Below are positions 6,134 to 14,575 of a stretch of 37,134 bases of DNA, piece by piece (position 1 is the first letter of the stretch; the number at the start of each line of letters is the position of its first letter). The stretch lies in the IMG/VR virus record IMGVR_UViG_3300026518_000674, positions 1-37,134 of that record; one strand, given 5' to 3'. Position numbers and translations under genes: made by a program. The stretch is from a virus. The notes beneath the pieces are model-generated. The model saw only the letters and a list, made by a program, of their open reading frames with translations. It searched no databases and was not told the origin of the DNA.

Positions 6134-7262
6134 TCGCATCAAGGCCGAGGTCTCGCTGCGGGCGATTGCCGATGCGGCCGGGACAGTCTGGGACCTGAAG
6201 AAATCCCGCCCGGCCAAAGGGGATTGGTGGGGGTCTTGCCCCCTCCATGGGGAGGCCACGGCCTCTTTCCATGTGGTGGAACCGGCTGGAACGGGCGGCG
6301 TCTTCAAATGCTTTGGCTGCCACAAGGGCGGATCCGTGATTGACTTCACGATGGAGCATCTGGGCCTTGATTTTGTTGAGGCTATGCGCCGCCTGGCAGA
6401 TGATGCAGGCATATCGGGTGAGATTTCCGAGGAGCGCCAGCGCGACCTCGAGCGCCAGCGCCAGAAGGCAAAAGACAAGGCAGAACGGGAGGCGCAGCGC
6501 CAGGCCGAAACCGGCCACCGGATCGCCTTGCAGATCTGGCGGCGGGCCTCCACTCGCAGGCGACCTTATACGGGCAGCGCCAAGGATGTGGTGACCAGTG
6601 TCTTGCCGCGCTACCTCAAGGCGCGCGGTGTCCGCTTGGCGGCCATTGGTGGCATTCCTGGAACGCTGCGCATCGCGCCCATGCTGGATCACCGGGAAAA
6701 CGGCGGCGCCGTGGTGCATTCCGGCCCGGCCATGGTCGCGGCCATTGGTCGGGGCAAGCTGCTTGGTGTGCATCGCACATGGATCACGGCCAAGGGTCGC
6801 GCCAGCCACAGCGACGGGCGCAAGATCGCGAAACAGTGGATCGGCCGCACCGGCGCGCTGATGGGCCAGCCTTGTGTCCTGACTGCGCCGTCTCCCTCTG
6901 TTGTGGTTGGGGAAGGGATCGAAACCACCCTTGCGGCCTATTCCTCGCTTGTCTCCGCTGGCCAGGTGCAATGGTCGGCCGAGGCTGCCTTGTCCCGTGG
7001 CGCCATCACTGGGCCGAGCCAGTACGCGGGCCAGCTATGGACCCCGCGCCCCGGTGTGGAGGAGGTGCTGATCCTCGGGGAAGGCTCCAGCAAACACCCG
7101 GCCGAGGCCCGCCAGCTTTATGAGGGCGCGGCCGCCCGGCTGCGAGCCATGGGGCTGCGGGTCCGCCTGACGGTCCCGCATGGCCGCTGGGATCTGGATC
7201 TTGATTTTGCGGACGTGGCGCTGATGGAAATTCTGAAAGGAGTAGTCCATGGGCATGATTGA
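6120..7262 (+). CDS. Phage DNA primase with CHC2 zinc finger and Toprim domain
   Basis: A 380-residue protein likely to make RNA primers at the phage origin. The N-terminal CHC2-type zinc finger is Cys40-x2-His43-x20-Cys64-x2-Cys67 (CPLHGE ... FKCFGCHKGGS). A charged, probably coiled-coil linker (about 104-130, ERQRQKAKDKAEREAQRQ) follows. A Toprim domain covers about 245-370, with acidic Glu266 in VVVGEGIETTLA and a diverged second motif in EEVLILGEGSS. ATG6120 has GGGGGGAA upstream and overlaps the HD gene; the 3' end overlaps the helicase start by 14 bases. Primase and helicase are thus separate, coupled genes rather than one P4-alpha-like polypeptide. Confidence 0.88.
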   Translation: MQKSDRIKAEVSLRAIADAAGTVWDLKKSRPAKGDWWGSCPLHGEATASFHVVEPAGTGGVFKCFGCHKGGSVIDFTMEHLGLDFVEAMRRLADDAGISGEISEERQRDLERQRQKAKDKAEREAQRQAETGHRIALQIWRRASTRRRPYTGSAKDVVTSVLPRYLKARGVRLAAIGGIPGTLRIAPMLDHRENGGAVVHSGPAMVAAIGRGKLLGVHRTWITAKGRASHSDGRKIAKQWIGRTGALMGQPCVLTAPSPSVVVGEGIETTLAAYSSLVSAGQVQWSAEAALSRGAITGPSQYAGQLWTPRPGVEEVLILGEGSSKHPAEARQLYEGAAARLRAMGLRVRLTVPHGRWDLDLDFADVALMEILKGVVHGHD

Positions 7263-8961
7263 CCAATTGGAAGGCAAGTATGGCGAGGCCAAAGCGCGCA
7301 AGGATTTCAGCCTCTCGACGCAGGAACGCGCCTATCTGGAATTGAACGATCGGGGCAACGCCCGGCGCATTCTGGCGGCCTATGGCGAGGATCTGCTCTT
7401 CGTCCTGGGTAAAGGCTGGGGTGTCTGGAATGGGAACTGCTATTCCTTCCAGTCGGGCATCCTGCGCGCGGCCGAGATTGCCGCTCGCCTGCCGGATCTG
7501 GTGGCTGAAGAGATCAAGGCCGTGGCTATGCAGCAATTCTCCGAACTGGAGGTGGCCCGCTTCCGCCAGCGCGAGGCGGATAAGGCGAAAGACCCGCGCC
7601 GTTTTGTCACCGAAGAGGAAGCCGCTGAGGCCATGCGCCAGGATCGCATCAAGGCCCTGTGCAAACACCAGACCACCGTTGGCAACGTGGACAAGCAAGG
7701 CAAGGCGCTCAAGGCCTGCGAATGGCAGGTCAGCGCGGAAATCCACCAGTTGGATGCGGACCCCTGGCTCCTGGTCGTGAAGAATGGCGCGGTGGATCTG
7801 AAGCGGGTCAAGGACGCCAAGCCCCCGAGGAAACGCAAGGGCAGCAATGCGCCGGATCTGGCGGCCTGGCGGCGGGACTGGCTGGTGCCGATTGACCGCA
7901 CCCCGCGCCCCACCAAATGCGCCGGAACGCCCTTTGTCCCCGGCGCGACCTGCCCAGAATGGGACCAGTTCATGGCCCTCATCGTGCCGGACCCGGACAT
8001 TCGCCATTGCCTGCAACGTGCCCTTGGGGCGCTGGTCTTTGGCCAGAACCCGGCCCAGGTGGCCATCCTGATCCGGGGTGCGGGCGGCAATGGGAAATCC
8101 ACCCTCACCAAGATCCTGGGCGAAGTGCTGGGCAACTTTGGCGGCTATGCGGCCCCGGCCAAGGTGGAGCTGTTCCTGCAAACCCAGAACCAGAACCCAG
8201 GTCAGGCCACGCCAGAGGAGGTCGATTTGCCCGGCGCGCGGGTGATCCTAGCCTCTGAACCGGCCGTCACAGACGTGTTCAGCGCCAAAAAGATCAAGTC
8301 TCTGACAGGCGGCGATCTGCGCCCGGCGCGGGCACTCGGGATGCCGCAATTTGTCTACCGCCCAACCGGCATTCCGGTGATTTCCTTCAACCGGACGCCA
8401 AAGATCAAGGATGAGGATTACGGCACCCGCCGCCGTCTTGTCTTCTTCCCGCTGGAGGTCAACTTGCGGGAACTGCCCCCAGACCAGCGCCGCAGTGAGC
8501 TGGAGGTAGACGCCGCCCTGCGGGCCGAGCTGCCGGGCATTCTGAACTGGCTTCTGGATGGCTTCCGGGACTTCTTTGCCCGCCTGGAAAAGGGCGTGGG
8601 CGTGCCTCCCGGCATTGACCCGCCTCAGGCCATGCTGACCCTCAAGGACCGGATCATGGAAGCGGCGGACCCGGTGGGCACCTTCCTGCGCGAATGCGCC
8701 GATATTGAGCCGGACACGCGCACCCGCACAGCCGATTTCTTCCGGGCCTTCAAGGCCTGGGCCAAGGACAACGGCGCGCGCGTCTTCTCGGATTCTGCGC
8801 TGCGGGACAACCTCTCGGAAAAGGGGTTCGAGCGTGGCAAAACCAATGGGCTGATGGTGTTCCGGGGCTTCAAGCTGAAGGATGACCCACTGGTCCAGAA
8901 GTACCTTGAGACGTCAAAACCGCCAGCCGATGGCGGGGGGAATCCAGATGATTTTGCCTGA
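7249..8961 (+). CDS. P4/D5-type replicative helicase (SF3, primase C-terminal)
   Basis: A 570-residue protein. The C-terminal half (about 250-480) is a D5/P4-family SF3 helicase: Walker A GAGGNGKST at 277-285, a Walker B-like strand at RVILASEP (331-338), and the sensor/arginine-finger region ISFNRTPKIKDEDYGTRRRL typical of D5_N/poxvirus D5-like phage helicases. The N-terminal 200 residues carry no primase catalytic motif I can see, consistent with primase being encoded by the gene before. AAAGGAG lies about 8 bases before ATG7249. The iteron-rich region right after the gene suggests it is loaded there. Confidence 0.9.
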   Translation: MGMIDQLEGKYGEAKARKDFSLSTQERAYLELNDRGNARRILAAYGEDLLFVLGKGWGVWNGNCYSFQSGILRAAEIAARLPDLVAEEIKAVAMQQFSELEVARFRQREADKAKDPRRFVTEEEAAEAMRQDRIKALCKHQTTVGNVDKQGKALKACEWQVSAEIHQLDADPWLLVVKNGAVDLKRVKDAKPPRKRKGSNAPDLAAWRRDWLVPIDRTPRPTKCAGTPFVPGATCPEWDQFMALIVPDPDIRHCLQRALGALVFGQNPAQVAILIRGAGGNGKSTLTKILGEVLGNFGGYAAPAKVELFLQTQNQNPGQATPEEVDLPGARVILASEPAVTDVFSAKKIKSLTGGDLRPARALGMPQFVYRPTGIPVISFNRTPKIKDEDYGTRRRLVFFPLEVNLRELPPDQRRSELEVDAALRAELPGILNWLLDGFRDFFARLEKGVGVPPGIDPPQAMLTLKDRIMEAADPVGTFLRECADIEPDTRTRTADFFRAFKAWAKDNGARVFSDSALRDNLSEKGFERGKTNGLMVFRGFKLKDDPLVQKYLETSKPPADGGGNPDDFA

Positions 8962-8999
8962 GGCCTCATCTCTGCCCTGCACCCCGCACCCCTGTTTCA

Positions 9000-9300
9000 C
9001 CTCCCTAATGCAGGGAAAATCAGGGAGGCCCAGGGAGGCTTTAAGCGGACAGACCGCAAGCGGTCTGACTGAGAATGTTTGGGGTTTGGCGATTTCAGGG
9101 AGGCTTAGGGAGGCTGTAGGGAGGATTTTGCCGTTGTTCAGGGAGGGCGAAAAGTCGCAAATCGTATTTCTATCAGTACCTTACAGGTAACCCCTGTTAA
9201 ATAGGGAGTTTAGGGAGGGGTATATAGAGGTAAGGCAAAGAAAACCCCAAAAATCGCGTTTTTCATAAGGGCCTATAGGAGGGTACTCCCTAACCTCCCT
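9000..9300. repeat. Iteron-like AGGGAGG repeats, candidate replication origin
   Basis: This 370-base gap (8962-9331) after the helicase has no good gene. It holds seven exact copies of AGGGAGG on this strand, starting at 9022, 9032, 9097, 9107, 9118, 9140 and 9212, a near copy AGGGAGT at 9203, and inverted copies CCTCCCT at 9000-9006 and 9294-9300. Spacing is about 10-11 or 22 bases (one or two helical turns), as for replication-initiator iterons. A perfect hairpin lies among them and A/T-rich stretches flank their 3' side (9163-9275). Origin function is inferred from pattern and position. Confidence 0.6.
9050..9067. repeat. Perfect 8-bp inverted repeat inside the iteron block
   Basis: CAGACCGC (9050-9057), AA, GCGGTCTG (9060-9067) forms a perfect stem between the first two and the next group of AGGGAGG repeats. 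No T-tract follows, so it is unlikely to be a simple terminator. It may be part of the origin or a binding site. Confidence 0.6.
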
Positions 9301-9331
9301 TGGCTTGCGAAAGAGGAAAGGAACCGAGGCT

Positions 9332-9859
9332 ATGAGCAAGTACACTAATCCAACCGACATGACGAACTTTGAGGCCGCGACCATCCGGGACGGTCACCAG
9401 GTGAATGTTGTCTACCGGCGCCGTGGTCCTGCGATCCTGACCCGGCTGTCCCCCGCCGCCCGCCACGCCGTGGAGACCTACACCGCCACGGCCGAGGCGG
9501 TTCTATCCGGTGGCGCCAGTTCTCCCCGCGATAGCCTGACCCGATCCGCCAGAACCTCAGGCGGCCCCGCCAGCGAGGGCAGGCAGGCGGGATTTGTGGA
9601 CCAGGTGGCCTTCCTGCGACGGATGGAGGCAGCCGTGGGGCATGATCCGATCATCCTGCGCGAAAAGCCCCGCGTTGTAGCCGATCCGCTGGACCTATGG
9701 CGCCGGGTTTGCCTGGGCGATATGTCGATGAAAGAATATATTACCTGCAAGGGCATCGCGCTGTCTGAAAAGCGTATGAAGGCCTTGCAGGAAGCATTTC
9801 TGGCGGCTGGTAACCGAGTGGCGGATGCAATCGGCGCAACAAAATCACCTCCTGGTTGA
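9332..9859 (+). CDS. Phage protein of unknown function after the origin-like region
   Basis: A 175-residue protein with ATG9332 (AGAGGAAAGGAA and GAGG upstream); a TTG start at 9305 is also in frame. Residues 1-50 include a basic stretch (VNVVYRRRGPAILTRLSPAA) and the middle is Ser/Gly-rich. The C-terminal third (LDLWRRVCLGDMSMKEYITC, then KGIALSEKRMKALQEAFLAA) looks like a helical, possibly HTH-like, domain. Its position at the end of the early region is where late-transcription activators often sit, but I recognise no family and that role is speculative. Confidence 0.65.
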   Translation: MSKYTNPTDMTNFEAATIRDGHQVNVVYRRRGPAILTRLSPAARHAVETYTATAEAVLSGGASSPRDSLTRSARTSGGPASEGRQAGFVDQVAFLRRMEAAVGHDPIILREKPRVVADPLDLWRRVCLGDMSMKEYITCKGIALSEKRMKALQEAFLAAGNRVADAIGATKSPPG

Positions 9860-10018
9860 TTTTTGTCTTGACTTTCAGAATTCGAATCCGTTCTCTTTTC
9901 ATACGCTGGAGTAGTCGGTTAAAAATGCGGCGGCGCATACCATCGACGTGTAATCATTTGGACTGGATGCGTTCCGTTACTTCCTTCCTATTTAGTCAAA
10001 AAAGCGCAAGCGAGTAGG

Positions 10019-10038
10019 GGGCCTTGTTTTCAAGGCCC
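10019..10038. repeat. Hairpin in the gap before the GHKL cargo gene
   Basis: Perfect 8-bp stem GGGCCTTG (10019-10026) / CAAGGCCC (10031-10038) with loop TTTT. It lies between the convergent ends of the early operon and the leftward ATPase gene. Neither strand has a U-tract immediately after it, so it may be a weak bidirectional terminator or mark a cargo boundary. The rest of the gap 9860-10123 shows no gene. Confidence 0.45.
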
Positions 10039-10123
10039 GGCCAAATCAATCCAGAGCGCTAGCAGAAATACATGTCTGTGGCACGAATTCTGAAACAGAT
10101 TTCATCTGTCATTGAGGCGGAAA

Positions 10124-12094
10124 TTATCGCTCGTACTCCGCTTGACGGACAGCCTCTGCATTTGGGTCGTTTAGAAATGAGATTAGATCACGCAGCAAGA
10201 TAACATCCATAACATGGTTGCCATGCTCATCTGAGAGAGTATGGGTAATACCGTGATACTCACGATCTGAACTACCCTCATCGATAAGCAAAGATGTAAG
10301 GCCAAAGAGTTGCATGTAATCCTCTCCTGCCTCCCAAGCAATCACCAAATCGATATCAGAGGCTTGCTTGTCACCAGTTGTTAGGTCGGAAATCAAACCG
10401 TCCAGTGAAAACTTGTACTCCAATACTTTAAGCTTCTTAGATAAAAAACCATCAGGATGGTCCTCCTCAAAATCCGCCGCCAACTCATCGGTCACTCCGA
10501 GGGGGTTAGACGTTTCATCATACACATGGCTTTCGTAGTCAGGACCGACCCTTGCGCGGTAGGCCCCATCATAGGTGCTCATTTCGTTGGTTCCAACGAC
10601 TTTGATGCCACGCACAACGCCGCCTGCAACTAACTGATTAAATAAGGCTATGACATCCTGCTCTCTTGATGGTTCAGAAGAAATCGATATTTCATTTATC
10701 GGCACGAAGAAATTTGGATTCTTCAGAAGTAGTGGGGAATCGGCCTCGTGTTGTTCAAGTTGTTTCTTCCAGCCATCCACTTTGTCGCTCTTAATTAGAC
10801 TTTTGCTCTTGTTATCTTCATTTCGCAGGCAGTCACGAATCCGCGTAAAATTTTTCTCCAAAAGTAGTCGGGAGAGTTGTTTCGCAAAGTCCACGAATGC
10901 TTTGTCAAAACCTTTCCTCCCAAGATCGACCACACAGTCCTTGAAGTGCATCGCGATGTGAACTTGATTTTGCCTGCCGGTATAGCGCACCAGTGGAATT
11001 TGGAGCATATCTCCTTGCGGCATGTTGTCCGCCGCCAATTGTAGGCCCGCCTCGTATATTTTTGCGGTGGATCGATACCCGAATTGTTTTTCCGCAAATC
11101 GTTTCCAAATCTTCGCCCCTGACATAAATGATGCAATAACGTTTACATCATGCGCCTTGCAAAAATCCTGTTCCTCCTTGTTAAGGCCATCGACCCTGTC
11201 AATAATTTCCTCACTGTTCCAGGAAATTGAGACCGCGTCTAGGTTTCTAATTTTACCAGGGAGTTTCGCCGCTGCTCCCTTCTTTTGGACATTTTTTTCG
11301 ATTGCTTCAATCACGTCATCATATGCAGCCACTTTCTTTACGTGAGAGTGAGGCGGCAAGTAACACGTCTTGTTCGCAGAAGCCTGCGTCTTATTCCCAT
11401 TTCGGTCAATGTGTGTAACTTTTACTTCTACGTCGGTACTTTGCGAAACGGCACCCAGTGCGGTTTTCACGGATAATGCCATGTGCCAGATTTCAGCAGA
11501 TTTTAGTCCGGGCCAAGATAGCTTGGATGGTTTAGTGGTTTCATCAAAACGTATTGTTATAGAAACTCCTGAGGAGATCTCATCAAACAAGCTATCAATG
11601 TGCGGCTCATTTGTAGGAAATACCTCTGGGTTTGAGCTTGCATTTTCGTTGTGAAGCCAGTTTCTTGCATCCTCCATTTCGCCGCAAGCTTGAAAATGTT
11701 TGGTCTTTGTGTCAATGCGAATGTAGTTGAAGCCGTATGCAAGAAATGTTGCTCCTACTCCCTTGCTGCCGCGCTCACCTTTTTCCTTAAAAGATTCATG
11801 CGGGGCCAGAAACTTATAGAAGGCACTCTCATCTAGTCCAATGCCGTTGTCGGTGACAGTAACTTGGTTGTCCTTTTCATCTATTATTATGCTGATCTTC
11901 TTGCCGTAGTTTTCTTTTTGAGCGCGTTTTTCAACAGCGTCCATTGCGTTCTGGATAAGTTCAGCAAATGGGTCGTACCAACCAACGTAGGAATGAAGAA
12001 TAGAGTGAATGCTGCGCTTTGTGCGCTTTAGAATAATGCTCTCATCTGGCAACGCCGAATCATTAACGTTCAACGGGTCGAAATTCGTAAACAT
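10124..12094 (-). CDS. GHKL (HSP90-like) ATPase, putative anti-phage cargo
   Basis: A 656-residue leftward protein with an N-terminal GHKL ATP-binding fold. The N-box is Glu45...Asn49...Asp52 (ELIQNAMDAV), the G1 box DNGIGL at 82-87, and the glycine lid GERGSKGVGATF at 106-117. The family includes HSP90, MutL, gyrase B and MORC-like ATPases; stand-alone GHKL proteins with unknown C-terminal domains are known from restriction and defence loci (paraMORC-like). Near the C-terminus LEYK (558-561) and DIDLVIAWE (580-588) resemble a diverged PD-(D/E)xK nuclease core; that is tentative. The gene is visibly A/T-richer than its neighbours, opposite to the phage operons and stands alone, all signs of acquired cargo. 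The ATPase call is firm; the defence role is inferred. Confidence 0.78.
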   Translation of the reverse strand: MFTNFDPLNVNDSALPDESIILKRTKRSIHSILHSYVGWYDPFAELIQNAMDAVEKRAQKENYGKKISIIIDEKDNQVTVTDNGIGLDESAFYKFLAPHESFKEKGERGSKGVGATFLAYGFNYIRIDTKTKHFQACGEMEDARNWLHNENASSNPEVFPTNEPHIDSLFDEISSGVSITIRFDETTKPSKLSWPGLKSAEIWHMALSVKTALGAVSQSTDVEVKVTHIDRNGNKTQASANKTCYLPPHSHVKKVAAYDDVIEAIEKNVQKKGAAAKLPGKIRNLDAVSISWNSEEIIDRVDGLNKEEQDFCKAHDVNVIASFMSGAKIWKRFAEKQFGYRSTAKIYEAGLQLAADNMPQGDMLQIPLVRYTGRQNQVHIAMHFKDCVVDLGRKGFDKAFVDFAKQLSRLLLEKNFTRIRDCLRNEDNKSKSLIKSDKVDGWKKQLEQHEADSPLLLKNPNFFVPINEISISSEPSREQDVIALFNQLVAGGVVRGIKVVGTNEMSTYDGAYRARVGPDYESHVYDETSNPLGVTDELAADFEEDHPDGFLSKKLKVLEYKFSLDGLISDLTTGDKQASDIDLVIAWEAGEDYMQLFGLTSLLIDEGSSDREYHGITHTLSDEHGNHVMDVILLRDLISFLNDPNAEAVRQAEYER

Positions 12095-12290
12095 CTGTGG
12101 GGTCTCTCATTTAAGGTTGACCGCAGTATATTGGGTTCTCGTGCTCTAGACCACTTTTTTCAAGCAAGTACCTGAGTGAAGGCGCCCGACAGTTCGGGTC
12201 TGAGTGGAAATGTGCCTGATGAAGCGGTCTTCTGAAACTCAATCTTGGCTACACCTCGCAGCAATGCCTACCGTTAGGACGCGTTCTCCC

Positions 12291-13001
12291 ATGAAAATCA
12301 GCCTCCAGTCCAACCTGCGCGACGTCGAGCGCGACCTGTCAGACGCGGCCCGACGCCAACTTCCCTTTGCTACCTCGGTTGCGCTCAATGACACCGGCAA
12401 GGATCTGATAGAGCTGAACAAGCGCCACATGCGGCGGACCTTTCACAATCCGACGCGCTGGACGCTCAACGCCTTTCACTTTCGCCGGGCCACCAAGCGG
12501 CAGTTGCAGATCAAGATCGAACGCAAGTTGGCCGCCGCCCGCAAGGACTATCTCTTGCGCCAGGTGGAAGGCGGGCCGAGGCACAAGACTGGGCTGGAGC
12601 GGCTGCTGAATGCCCGGCTGGGCGTGGGCTATGTGCTGCCCACCAAGCATGCGCGCAAGAACCGCCATGGCAATGTCTCACCCGGTCAGATCCAAAAGGT
12701 CTTGTCAGGCCTCAAGGCGCAGGGCGATGCGGCGCAGAACGAAACCAAGGCCACGGCCGCCCGCAAGCGCCGGTCCAATGCTGCACGCTACTTCACGCCG
12801 CGCGCGGGTAGCCGGTTGACGCCGGGCATCTATGAACGCAAGGGGCGGAAGGCCCCGAAAAAGATCTTTGCCTTCACCGACAAGCCTCCCAGCTATCGCA
12901 GGGCGTTCAAATTCTATCCGAAAATGAGCGCCGCGACGGGTCGCCGCTTTCCCCGCCACTTCTATCGCGCCTTGGCCAAGGCCTTCACCACCTATCGGTA
13001 G
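12291..13001 (+). CDS. Phage minor tail protein, lambda gpZ-like
   Basis: A 236-residue basic protein. Its N-terminus (RDVERDLSDAARRQLPFATS, then VALNDTGKDL) has the pattern of lambda gpZ/tail-completion proteins, in which a helix is followed by an A-x-N-x-T/V segment near residue 25. The remainder is rich in Lys/Arg. I chose ATG12291; longer starts at 12204 (GTG) and 12264 exist and none has a strong ribosome-binding site. It is isolated between two leftward cargo genes, far from the other tail genes. No gpZ homologue is seen between the FII-like and tail-tube genes, where lambda has it, which supports the call. Confidence in the family is moderate. Confidence 0.6.
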   Translation: MKISLQSNLRDVERDLSDAARRQLPFATSVALNDTGKDLIELNKRHMRRTFHNPTRWTLNAFHFRRATKRQLQIKIERKLAAARKDYLLRQVEGGPRHKTGLERLLNARLGVGYVLPTKHARKNRHGNVSPGQIQKVLSGLKAQGDAAQNETKATAARKRRSNAARYFTPRAGSRLTPGIYERKGRKAPKKIFAFTDKPPSYRRAFKFYPKMSAATGRRFPRHFYRALAKAFTTYR

Positions 13002-13051
13002 CAATATGAAAATGGGGTGAAGTTTGTCGGTCTGAGGAACCGAAGAAAGCA

Positions 13052-13675
13052 TCAAAAAACTCGAATATCGACAAGCTCTTTCCCGGTTAGGCCTTTGTAG
13101 AATGCCTTAAGGGTTCGTTCAATTTTGTCGATCTCGGAGAGCGCATAATCAGGAAAGCCAGGTAGGAAAGTATGATCATGGCTCTGAAGGAGATCAACCA
13201 TGCTGTGCCTAAGGCCATCCAACTCTTTGGCGCCGTCGCTTGCTTCCATCGCAGTTTCGAACATCTCTTTGTCTACTAGCGCCAGTTCCAGAAGGCTGCC
13301 GGATAGCACCTCAGTGTGTACTGTTCCTATTGGACTTTGATAGAGCACCTGCCCTTCTTCCGATAGTTTCAGGTGTAATTTCCCAAATGCTCCCTCGATG
13401 ACTTTCAGCTTCAGATCACTGTCAGATTCCAAATATCCTTCAGCCAACGCTCGCTGAATCGTGGCGCAGCAACCGCGCAATCGCCTGATTTGAAAGTTAT
13501 TCCTTTCGACCTCATCAGCTAGGAGGCGGCGAAGGGCACGGCGCTTTCTACTGTTCGTGCCCCGTCTGCGTCGGGTCTCCAGGAACTCCTTAACTCCAAA
13601 TAGTACGATGGCTGAGATAACGGTTACAGGTAACAATTTCCCAGCACTACCCAAGAAGGCGAAGACTTCTTCCAT
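13052..13675 (-). CDS. Membrane-anchored protein of unknown function (cargo)
   Basis: A 207-residue leftward protein with one N-terminal transmembrane segment (about residues 12-31, KLLPVTVISAIVLFGVKEFL). An arginine-rich patch follows (ETRRRRGTNSRKRRALRRLL), predicting a cytoplasmic C-terminal domain that is helical and acidic. No family is recognised. It is opposite to the surrounding phage operons, has lower G+C than the terminase genes and sits right before them, like phage morons. Membrane anchor plus cytoplasmic domain would suit a prophage exclusion protein, but nothing in the sequence proves it. Confidence 0.65.
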   Translation of the reverse strand: MEEVFAFLGSAGKLLPVTVISAIVLFGVKEFLETRRRRGTNSRKRRALRRLLADEVERNNFQIRRLRGCCATIQRALAEGYLESDSDLKLKVIEGAFGKLHLKLSEEGQVLYQSPIGTVHTEVLSGSLLELALVDKEMFETAMEASDGAKELDGLRHSMVDLLQSHDHTFLPGFPDYALSEIDKIERTLKAFYKGLTGKELVDIRVF

Positions 13676-13909
13676 AAGATCAAACCTCTACACACTCGAA
13701 GATTGCTGCAATACTTCGTGTTTTTCCCCGCACAAACAACCGAGCTTTTGCTCGTCTATTGCCCGCTTGGCGCGCGTCGAAATCAAAGGAGAACACAAAT
13801 GTGAAACACGGGTCCTTCTGGCACCGCGTCACGTGGGTATATTCGCGCCCCGCTGTTTTGGGCGGCGGGGGAATTTCGAGGGGTGGCTTTTTGGGTTGGG
13901 GTTGTTGTT
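13676..13909. other. Gap before terminase, possible late promoter or cos region
   Basis: No convincing gene. A small hairpin CGAGC-TTTT-GCTCG lies at 13741-13754. A ribosome-binding-like AGGAG is followed by ATG-TGA (13799-13804), and a GTG frame from 13801 to 13923 would give 40 unremarkable residues. A C/G-rich imperfect dyad lies near 13851-13870. Since the terminase is lambda-like, cos is expected just upstream of the small subunit, so it may be here, but I cannot identify it. Confidence 0.3.
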
Positions 13910-14557
13910 ATGCCAGAGGATGAGATCCCGCCGGTTCCAGAGCTGCCACCGCTGGCCGGGGAAGAACGGGCGCTAGTGCAGAAATACCCGATGCCAAAAG
14001 GCGTGCCGGATGCCGAGGTGAACAAGAACCTCCTGGGCGCTGCGCTGGATGTGTCCACCACCACAATCGACAAATGGTTGGTGCTGCCAGAGGCCGAGCG
14101 CATCCCCTTTGTTGAACGAGGCACCAATGGTCGCTCTTACGTGTTCCGCCTGTCCGTCGCTTATGCCTGGCGCATGGCCCGCGATGCTGAAGAGGCCGCG
14201 ACCCGGCAACATGCTGAGGACGCTACGGCGCAACTGCGCATGGAATTGCTTGGCGGATCGATCCAGGATCTTGGCCGGGCGGCCCTGTCCCCCAAGGAAC
14301 AGGAGCAAGCCCTGCGGGTGGAAAAGGAATGGATCACCGCCGCCGCCGCGCGCCGGGACTTCATCCGCGCCAGCGATGTGGCCCAGGCGTTTGAGGAGGC
14401 TTTTGTGGCGATCCGCGACGGGCTGGACGCAGCGCCGGACCGATTGGCCCGCGAATTGAACTTGCCCCCGGCGGCTGTCGAGACAATCCAAGCGATCCTT
14501 GACGATGTACTCCACGGCGCGCGCGGCGCGGTGGAGGATCTGCTGTCCAAAGACTAA
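13910..14557 (+). CDS. Terminase small subunit (DUF1441/Nu1-like)
   Basis: A 215-residue protein predicted to recognise the packaging site and recruit the large terminase. After a proline-rich start, residues 35-75 hold an HTH-like segment (NKNLLGAALDVSTTTIDKWL), as in DUF1441/Nu1 proteins that bind cos. The middle is a long charged helix with a LRVEKEWITAAAARRDFIRA pattern characteristic of Nu1-type oligomerisation regions. Position one gene before a GpA-type large terminase agrees. ATG13910 gives the best N-terminus; an upstream GTG at 13883 is possible. Confidence 0.8.
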   Translation: MPEDEIPPVPELPPLAGEERALVQKYPMPKGVPDAEVNKNLLGAALDVSTTTIDKWLVLPEAERIPFVERGTNGRSYVFRLSVAYAWRMARDAEEAATRQHAEDATAQLRMELLGGSIQDLGRAALSPKEQEQALRVEKEWITAAAARRDFIRASDVAQAFEEAFVAIRDGLDAAPDRLARELNLPPAAVETIQAILDDVLHGARGAVEDLLSKD

Positions 14558-14575
14558 CCCCGAAAGGATGATCCT

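Noticed and set aside
9022-9218. CRISPR array, from the repeated AGGGAGG motifs
   Set aside because: Repeats are only 7 bases, spacing is 10-22 or irregular, and no spacer-repeat structure or cas genes are present; iterons fit better.
13801-13923. A 40-codon GTG frame before the terminase small subunit
   Set aside because: Weak evidence: an AGGAG upstream but glycine-rich unremarkable peptide overlapping the terminase start; it may be part of a cos or leader region.
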